Shown here: in pieces, positions 15,304-19,146 of the stretch | Layout: each line of letters starts with the position of its first letter | Numbering within the stretch: position 1 is the first letter of the stretch | From: Robbsia sp050955065 | GTDB lineage: Bacteria > Pseudomonadota > Gammaproteobacteria > Burkholderiales > Burkholderiaceae | Assembly (NCBI GenBank): GCA_050955065.1 | Contig: JBPBQT010000404.1 | Span: 1 to 19,146, forward strand | DNA: 19,146 nucleotides | Direction: 5' to 3' | The notes under the pieces: generated by a model | What the model was told of the DNA's origin: nothing | The model's input: only the letters and a program-made list of their open reading frames with translations | Database searches by the model: none | Made by a program: the position numbers and the translations under genes

Positions 15304-15346
15304 TGGCATCCATCGATGAAACGCGGGATCTTTGGAGTGTGCAGGA

Positions 15347-16285
15347 ATGGTTTTGCTGATCAAGTCCGGCGGTGCCGAGGCGATTCCCGAATGGCAGTCC
15401 CTGCTGGCCGAACTCGCGCCCGATCTGGTGGTGCGCGGCTGGGACGATCCGACGGTCGCGCCGGAGCGCGTGCGCTACGCACTGGTGTGGGAGCCCAACG
15501 CCGGGCGCCTCGCGCGGTTTCCGAATCTGGAGATGATCGTGAGCAGCGCGGCGGGCGTCGACCATATCCTGGCCGATGCGACGATTCCCCGGCATCTGCC
15601 GATCGTGCGCATGGTGACGGAGGAGACGGGCGAGCGGATGGCGGACTTCGTCACGATGGCGGCCTATGCGCTGAGCCGCGATCTGCCCCGCATCGTCACC
15701 GCGCAACGCGAGCGCCGCTGGGATGCGTCGCTGACCGGGCGTCTGGCGAGCGAGACGACCGTCGGCATCATGGGGCTGGGGGAACTGGGGCGCGCCGCGG
15801 CGACGCGGCTGGCGGCAAGCGGTTTTCAGACGATCGGCTGGGCCCGCTCGCCGAAAGCCCTGGACCGGGTGCGGTGCTATGTGGGACGCGACGAATTCGA
15901 CGCGTTTCTGGATCGCTCGCAGATCCTTGTCAATCTGCTGCCCGACACCGGTGAGACGCGCGGCATCATCGATGCGGCGCTGCTGGCGCGCCTGCCGCAT
16001 GGCGCGGCGATCGTCAACGCCGGCAGGGGCAGCCAGCTCGATGCGCCGGCGTTGCTCGCCGCGCTGGAATCGGGACGGGTGAGCGGCGCGATGCTCGACG
16101 TGTTCGACGTCGAGCCGTTACCGGTGAGCCATCCGCTATGGCAGCATCCGAACGTGATCGTCACGCCCCATATCGCCTCGGCCGTCTCGCGTCGCGCGAA
16201 AGCCCGGCACGCCGCCCGCGCGATCGCCGCGCATCGCGCCGGCAAACCGGTACCGCATCTCTACGAACGCGAGCGCGGATACTGA
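15347..16285 (+). CDS. ghrA: Glyoxylate/hydroxypyruvate reductase A-type 2-hydroxyacid dehydrogenase
   Basis: Cytoplasmic NAD(P)H-dependent D-2-hydroxyacid dehydrogenase of the GhrA subgroup, which reduces glyoxylate to glycolate and hydroxypyruvate to glycerate. The 312-residue length equals that of E. coli GhrA. Visible motifs are SSAAGVDHIL (substrate loop), the dinucleotide-binding VGIMGLGELGRAAATRL (about 142-158), NLLPDTGETRGIID, NAGRGSQLD with catalytic Arg227, the acidic residue in DVFDVEPLP, and VTPHIASAVSR with catalytic His275. ATG at 15347 has GGAG nine bases upstream; TTG at 15332 is unlikely. It is on the same strand as the ABC-oxidase operon after a 178-base gap with its own candidate promoter. 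It may handle an oxo acid made by the upstream oxidase, but GhrA is also a general housekeeping enzyme. Confidence 0.88.
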   Translation: MVLLIKSGGAEAIPEWQSLLAELAPDLVVRGWDDPTVAPERVRYALVWEPNAGRLARFPNLEMIVSSAAGVDHILADATIPRHLPIVRMVTEETGERMADFVTMAAYALSRDLPRIVTAQRERRWDASLTGRLASETTVGIMGLGELGRAAATRLAASGFQTIGWARSPKALDRVRCYVGRDEFDAFLDRSQILVNLLPDTGETRGIIDAALLARLPHGAAIVNAGRGSQLDAPALLAALESGRVSGAMLDVFDVEPLPVSHPLWQHPNVIVTPHIASAVSRRAKARHAARAIAAHRAGKPVPHLYERERGY

Positions 16286-16318
16286 GCCGGCGACGTCGGG
16301 CGCGTGCCCGTCGATCGA

Positions 16319-16375
16319 CGTCACTCGACGCCGATTGGCGTCACCCCGCGTTGCTCGCCGTCACTCGCCGTGACG
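16319..16375. terminator. Hairpin cluster between converging ghrA and the aldo/keto reductase gene
   Basis: Two perfect 6-bp hairpins are present. GACGCC/GGCGTC (16327-16342) has a GATT loop. CGTCAC/GTGACG (16359-16375... arms 16359-16364 and 16370-16375) has a TCGCC loop and overlaps the reductase stop codon. CGTCACTCG is also directly repeated at 16319 and 16359. No T-runs are seen, so bidirectional termination is only a suggestion from position. Confidence 0.35.
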
Positions 16376-17410
16376 CGCGTCGGCGAGCTGCTTGCGGCGG
16401 TATTCGCCCTGGCGCGTGAACATCCAGCCCGGGTATTCCGCCGGCAACGCGCTGACCTTGCCCAGCTTGTCGAGTTCCTCGGCGCTCAGCGACACGTCGC
16501 ACGCGGCGATGTTGTCGTCGAGCTGTTCGATCTTCTTCGCGCCCACGATCACGCTGGTCACCACCGGCTGGTGCAGCAGCCAGGCCAGCGCGATCTGCGC
16601 GACCGAGACCTTGTGCGCGTCGGCGATCTCGCGCATCACGTCGATGCAGTCGTACGCGCGGTCCTTGTTCACCGGCGGGAAGTCGAACAGCGTGCGACGG
16701 CTGCCGGCTTCGCCTTCCTGCTCGCGGCTGTATTTGCCGCTGAGCAGGCCGCCCGCGAGCGGACTCCAGACCATCAGCCCCAGGCCCTCGCTTTGCAGCG
16801 CCGGCACCAGTTCGCGTTCCAGATCGCGCCCGGCAAGGGTGTAGTACGCCTGCAGGCTCTCGAAGCGGGGAAGACCGCGGTGCTCGGAGATGCCCAGCGC
16901 CTTGACGATCTGCCAGGCGGCCCAGTTCGACACGCCGATATAGCGCACATGCCCGTGCTTGACGAGCGTGTCGAGCGCGCCCAGGGTTTCCTCGATCGGC
17001 GTCGCCGGGTCGAAGCCATGCAGCTGATACAGGTCGATGTGGTCGAGCTGGAGCCGTTTCAGGCTGGCCTTCACGCCGTCGATGATGTGGTAGCGGGAAC
17101 TGCCGCGCGCGTTTGGCCCCTTGCCGGTCTCGCTGAAGACCTTGGTGGCGACCACGACGTCGTCGCGCGGGATCTTCAGGTTTTTCAGCGCCTGGCCGGT
17201 GATTTCCTCCGAGACGCCGCCGGAGTACACGTCCGCGGTGTCGATGAAATTGATGCCGGCGTCCAGCGCGCGGCCGACCAGACGTTCGGCGTCGCCCTGT
17301 TGCAGGTCGCCGATGTTCTTCCAGATGCCGTCGGTGCCGCCGAAGGTCATCGTGCCCAGGCAGAGTTCGGAAACGAAAAGGCCGGTACGGCCAAGTTTGT
17401 TGTAGCGCAT
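16361..17410 (-). CDS. Aldo/keto reductase
   Basis: NADPH-dependent oxidoreductase of the aldo/keto reductase superfamily, a TIM-barrel enzyme reducing aldehydes and ketones. The 349-residue protein begins with the family-typical MRYNKLGRTGLFVSELCLGTMTFGG. All four catalytic residues are visible: Asp57 and Tyr62 in FIDTADVYSGG, Lys90 in VVVATKVF, and His131 in LYQLHGFDP. Cofactor-binding stretches YIGVSNWAAWQ, YYTLAGRDLERELVP and VIVGAKKIEQLDDN are also present. ATG at 17410 has GGAG eight bases upstream; an in-frame extension upstream is not family-like. It resembles the YajO/Tas/L-glyceraldehyde reductase-like group; the substrate is unknown. It is divergent from the MFS gene with a 190-base gap, and its stop overlaps a hairpin shared with the converging ghrA. 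Confidence 0.92.
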   Translation of the reverse strand: MRYNKLGRTGLFVSELCLGTMTFGGTDGIWKNIGDLQQGDAERLVGRALDAGINFIDTADVYSGGVSEEITGQALKNLKIPRDDVVVATKVFSETGKGPNARGSSRYHIIDGVKASLKRLQLDHIDLYQLHGFDPATPIEETLGALDTLVKHGHVRYIGVSNWAAWQIVKALGISEHRGLPRFESLQAYYTLAGRDLERELVPALQSEGLGLMVWSPLAGGLLSGKYSREQEGEAGSRRTLFDFPPVNKDRAYDCIDVMREIADAHKVSVAQIALAWLLHQPVVTSVIVGAKKIEQLDDNIAACDVSLSAEELDKLGKVSALPAEYPGWMFTRQGEYRRKQLADARHGE

Positions 17411-17539
17411 TCGACATGCTCCATGAGGGAGGGGGATAAGGCCTCGGGGTGTCTTCAGCATAGCGCGCCCGCCGCGATGCCGCTGCCCGTGCTCCTGGCC
17501 CGACATCGCGTTTCTGTCTTTTGCCGGCCTGTAACGGGG

Positions 17540-17567
17540 CATAACGCTGTCGAAAAACGACGTTATG
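17540..17567. promoter_or_regulatory. Inverted repeat overlapping a possible promoter of the MFS gene
   Basis: CATAAC (17540-17545) pairs with GTTATG (17562-17567), and inside it GTCG (17549-17552) pairs with CGAC (17558-17561) around AAAAA. A -10-like TATGAT (17564-17569) overlaps the right arm. The MFS start is 33 bases beyond the repeat. The layout suits a repressor operator, but no regulator gene is adjacent. Confidence 0.45.
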
Positions 17568-17600
17568 ATGTCGGGCTTTGCATGCCGGACCCGGGGAAAC

Positions 17601-19019
17601 ATGGACACGGTGGAAGAAAAGCAGGCGTTCCGCCTCGTGGCGGCGGTGGTCGCCAGCGCGCTGTTCATGCAGAACGTCGATGCGACGATCGTCGCGACCG
17701 CATTGCCGAGCATGGCACGCGAACTGCACGTCGGCGCGGTGAGCCTGAGCAGCGCGATCACGTCCTATCTGATCGCGTTGACCGTCTTCATCCCGGTCAG
17801 CGGCTGGGTGGCGGACCGCTACGGCGCGAAACGCGTGTTCCTGTGCGCGATCGCGACGTTCACGCTGGCCTCGGTGCTGTGCGCGGTCTCGACCGGGCTG
17901 GGCGAGCTGATCGCCGCGCGCATCGTGCAGGGCATCGGCGGCGCGATGATGGTGCCGGTCGGGCGCCTGATCCTGTTTCGCCGCGTGCGGCGCGAGGAGT
18001 TGCTGGCGGCCACCACCTGGCTGACCATGCCGGCGCTGGTGGGTCCCGTGCTCGGGCCGCCGCTGGGCGGTTTTCTGACCGACAGCCTCGGCTGGCAGAG
18101 CGTTTTCTGGGTCAATGTCCCGGTGGGCGCCGTCGGGCTGCTGCTCAGCTGGCGGCTGATTCCCGCCGTCGCCGCGCCGCGCCCGCCCGCGCCGGACCTG
18201 CTCGGCATGACGCTCGTCGGCGTGTCCCTGACCAGCCTGATGATCGGCATCGAGACACTGGGGCGCGGCGCGCTGCCGGTGTGGCTGGCGCTATGCTGCG
18301 TGCTCGCGGGCCTGCTGTGCTTCGGGCTGACGGTGCGGCATTGCCGGCGCGTCGCGCATCCGGCCATCGATTTTGCGCTGCTGCGCATTCCCACCTTCCA
18401 CGTTTCGACCATCGCCGGCAGCCTGTTTCGCGCCGGCGCGGGCGCCTTGCCCTTTCTCGTGCCGCTCGCGCTGCAGCTCGGCTTCGGTTTGAGTGCCTCG
18501 CGCAGCGGTCTGATCACGCTGGCGAGTTCGCTGGGATCCCTGTGCATGCGGCCGATGACGGCGCTGGCGCTGCGGTACTGGTCGGTGCGCGCGGTGCTGA
18601 TCGGCAGCAGCCTCTCGTTCGCGGCGATGCTGCTGGTCTGCGCGACGCTGTCGGCATCCTGGCCGCAGGGCGCGATTTTCGCATTGCTGCTGCTCGGGGG
18701 CCTCAGCCGTTCGTTGGGCTTCGCATCGATGGGCGCGCTGGCGTTCGCCGACGTGCCCGCGGCGCAGCTGTCCGCGGCGACGTCGTTCCAGGGCACGGCG
18801 CAGCAGCTGATGAAGGCGGTGGGGGTGGCGGTGGCGGCGGGATCGATGCAGGGCGTGATGTGGCTGACGGGACACACGCATGCGCAACGGCTCGATTTCG
18901 CCTGTGCGTTCGTGACGGTCGCCTTGATGGTCGCCGCGTCGTGGCCGATGTTCGCGAAACTGTCTCCCGAGGCCGGCGCGGGCATCTCGCAGGGAAAGGG
19001 GCGGGCAAAGGCGAACTAA
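17601..19019 (+). CDS. DHA2-family MFS transporter, MdtD-like
   Basis: Inner-membrane proton-coupled exporter of the major facilitator superfamily, DHA2 group. The 472-residue protein is close in size and sequence to E. coli MdtD. Recognisable motifs are FMQNVDATIVATALPSMA (motif D1, about 20-37), GWVADRYGAKRVF (motif A), ARIVQGIGGAMMVPVGRL (motif B) and GPVLGPPLGGFLTDSLGW (motif C), then FWVNVPVG. Many hydrophobic segments follow to near the C-terminus, which ends in a short Lys/Gly-rich tail. ATG at 17601 follows a GGGGAA ribosome-binding site; an upstream in-frame ATG at 17565 lies inside an inverted repeat and is not family-like. A related Salmonella protein (IceT) exports iron-citrate, but drug or metabolite export is equally possible here. 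It is divergent from the aldo/keto reductase gene and precedes a bidirectional terminator. Confidence 0.92.
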   Translation: MDTVEEKQAFRLVAAVVASALFMQNVDATIVATALPSMARELHVGAVSLSSAITSYLIALTVFIPVSGWVADRYGAKRVFLCAIATFTLASVLCAVSTGLGELIAARIVQGIGGAMMVPVGRLILFRRVRREELLAATTWLTMPALVGPVLGPPLGGFLTDSLGWQSVFWVNVPVGAVGLLLSWRLIPAVAAPRPPAPDLLGMTLVGVSLTSLMIGIETLGRGALPVWLALCCVLAGLLCFGLTVRHCRRVAHPAIDFALLRIPTFHVSTIAGSLFRAGAGALPFLVPLALQLGFGLSASRSGLITLASSLGSLCMRPMTALALRYWSVRAVLIGSSLSFAAMLLVCATLSASWPQGAIFALLLLGGLSRSLGFASMGALAFADVPAAQLSAATSFQGTAQQLMKAVGVAVAAGSMQGVMWLTGHTHAQRLDFACAFVTVALMVAASWPMFAKLSPEAGAGISQGKGRAKAN

Positions 19020-19076
19020 GGGGAGAGGCGGAGCGCGCGCGGGCGCTCCCCTTTCCGGGAAAAGCCAAACCGGAAG

Positions 19077-19106
19077 AAAAAAAGGCCCGCATGCGCGGAC
19101 CTTTTT
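19077..19106 (-). terminator. Bidirectional hairpin terminator, probably of a minus-strand tRNA-Leu
   Basis: AAAGGCCCGC (19081-19090) and GCGGACCTTT (19095-19104) pair with one mismatch around ATGC. A-runs on the left (from 19077) and T's on the right (to 19106) provide U-tracts in both directions. It serves the MFS gene from the left. From the right it lies 4 bases beyond the tRNA-Leu 3' end fragment, just where a tRNA terminator would be. Confidence 0.82.
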
Positions 19107-19110
19107 GAAT

Positions 19111-19131
19111 TGGTGCCCAGAAGAGGACTCG
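19111..19131 (-). other. 3' end fragment of a tRNA-Leu gene (possible attachment site)
   Basis: Read on the minus strand, the 21 bases end in TCTGGGCACCA, the acceptor strand plus encoded CCA. They are preceded by CGAGTCCTCT, the 3' half of the T-loop and the T-stem of a Burkholderia-type tRNA-Leu. Beyond 19131 the match stops: the T-loop would read ACCGAGT instead of TTCGAGT, and the 5' strand of the T-stem does not pair. It is therefore not a functional tRNA. A tRNA 3' end copied at an island boundary is the usual explanation. The match to tRNA-Leu is from memory of the family, not from a search. Confidence 0.7.
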
Positions 19132-19146
19132 GTCACACGGGCGCGA

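Noticed and set aside
16304..19108. A 934-codon open frame on the plus strand across the aldo/keto reductase and MFS genes
   Set aside because: It covers well-supported genes on both strands in other frames and shows no domain. It is a compositional shadow.
19111..19146. A complete tRNA-Leu gene running off the window edge
   Set aside because: The T-loop and T-stem needed right after the match are missing between 19132 and 19146, so a normal tRNA cannot continue there.

Overview
The window looks like chromosomal DNA of a high-GC betaproteobacterium, most likely a member of the Burkholderiaceae (Burkholderia, Paraburkholderia, Robbsia or a relative). The order odhB-lpdA-zapE at the left end, the protein sequences, and the strong G/C third-position bias that opens long shadow frames on both strands all point that way. 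Genus and species cannot be fixed from the sequence alone.

Layout. (1) 39-4025, plus strand: the tail of the 2-oxoglutarate dehydrogenase operon (odhB, lpdA; odhA is presumably just left of the window), a strong intrinsic terminator, then the AFG1-type ATPase gene zapE. (2) 4026-5106: an AT-rich promoter region and a gene joining the N-terminal DUF4096 domain of IS5-type transposases to a long Lys/Arg/Ala-rich tail, with no catalytic transposase domain. (3) 5191-7275, minus strand: a secreted DUF2147 protein and acetate kinase (ackA). Facing ackA is a plus-strand AtoE-type short-chain fatty acid transporter (7395-8846). (4) 8962-15168: a minus-strand IclR-type regulator facing a tightly packed plus-strand operon: PotA-like ATPase, two PotB/PotC-like permeases, a DAO-type FAD oxidoreductase and a periplasmic binding protein. 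This reads as a regulated uptake-and-oxidation module for an unidentified amino- or polyamine-like compound. (5) 15347-16285: a GhrA-type 2-hydroxyacid dehydrogenase, plus strand with its own promoter; it could reduce a 2-oxo acid made by the oxidase. (6) 16361-19019: a minus-strand aldo/keto reductase and a divergent MdtD-like DHA2 MFS transporter. (7) 19077-19146: a terminator followed by a 21-bp fragment matching the 3' end of a tRNA-Leu gene (minus orientation), after which tRNA similarity stops. This is the usual signature of a tRNA-targeted integration site, and it predicts an inserted element to the right of the window.

Two themes cut across the genes. Short perfect tandem repeats occur at five places. 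The three inside genes have periods divisible by three (15, 15 and 18 bp); the two outside genes have periods of 10 and 13 bp. Second, several intergenic regions hold inverted repeats that could be operators, the best being a set of AAATTCC/GGAATTT half-sites between the IclR gene and the ABC operon.

No stretch longer than 300 bases lacks a gene; the longest gene-free stretch is 9817-10036. No CRISPR array, rRNA, complete tRNA, complete insertion sequence or replication origin was seen.
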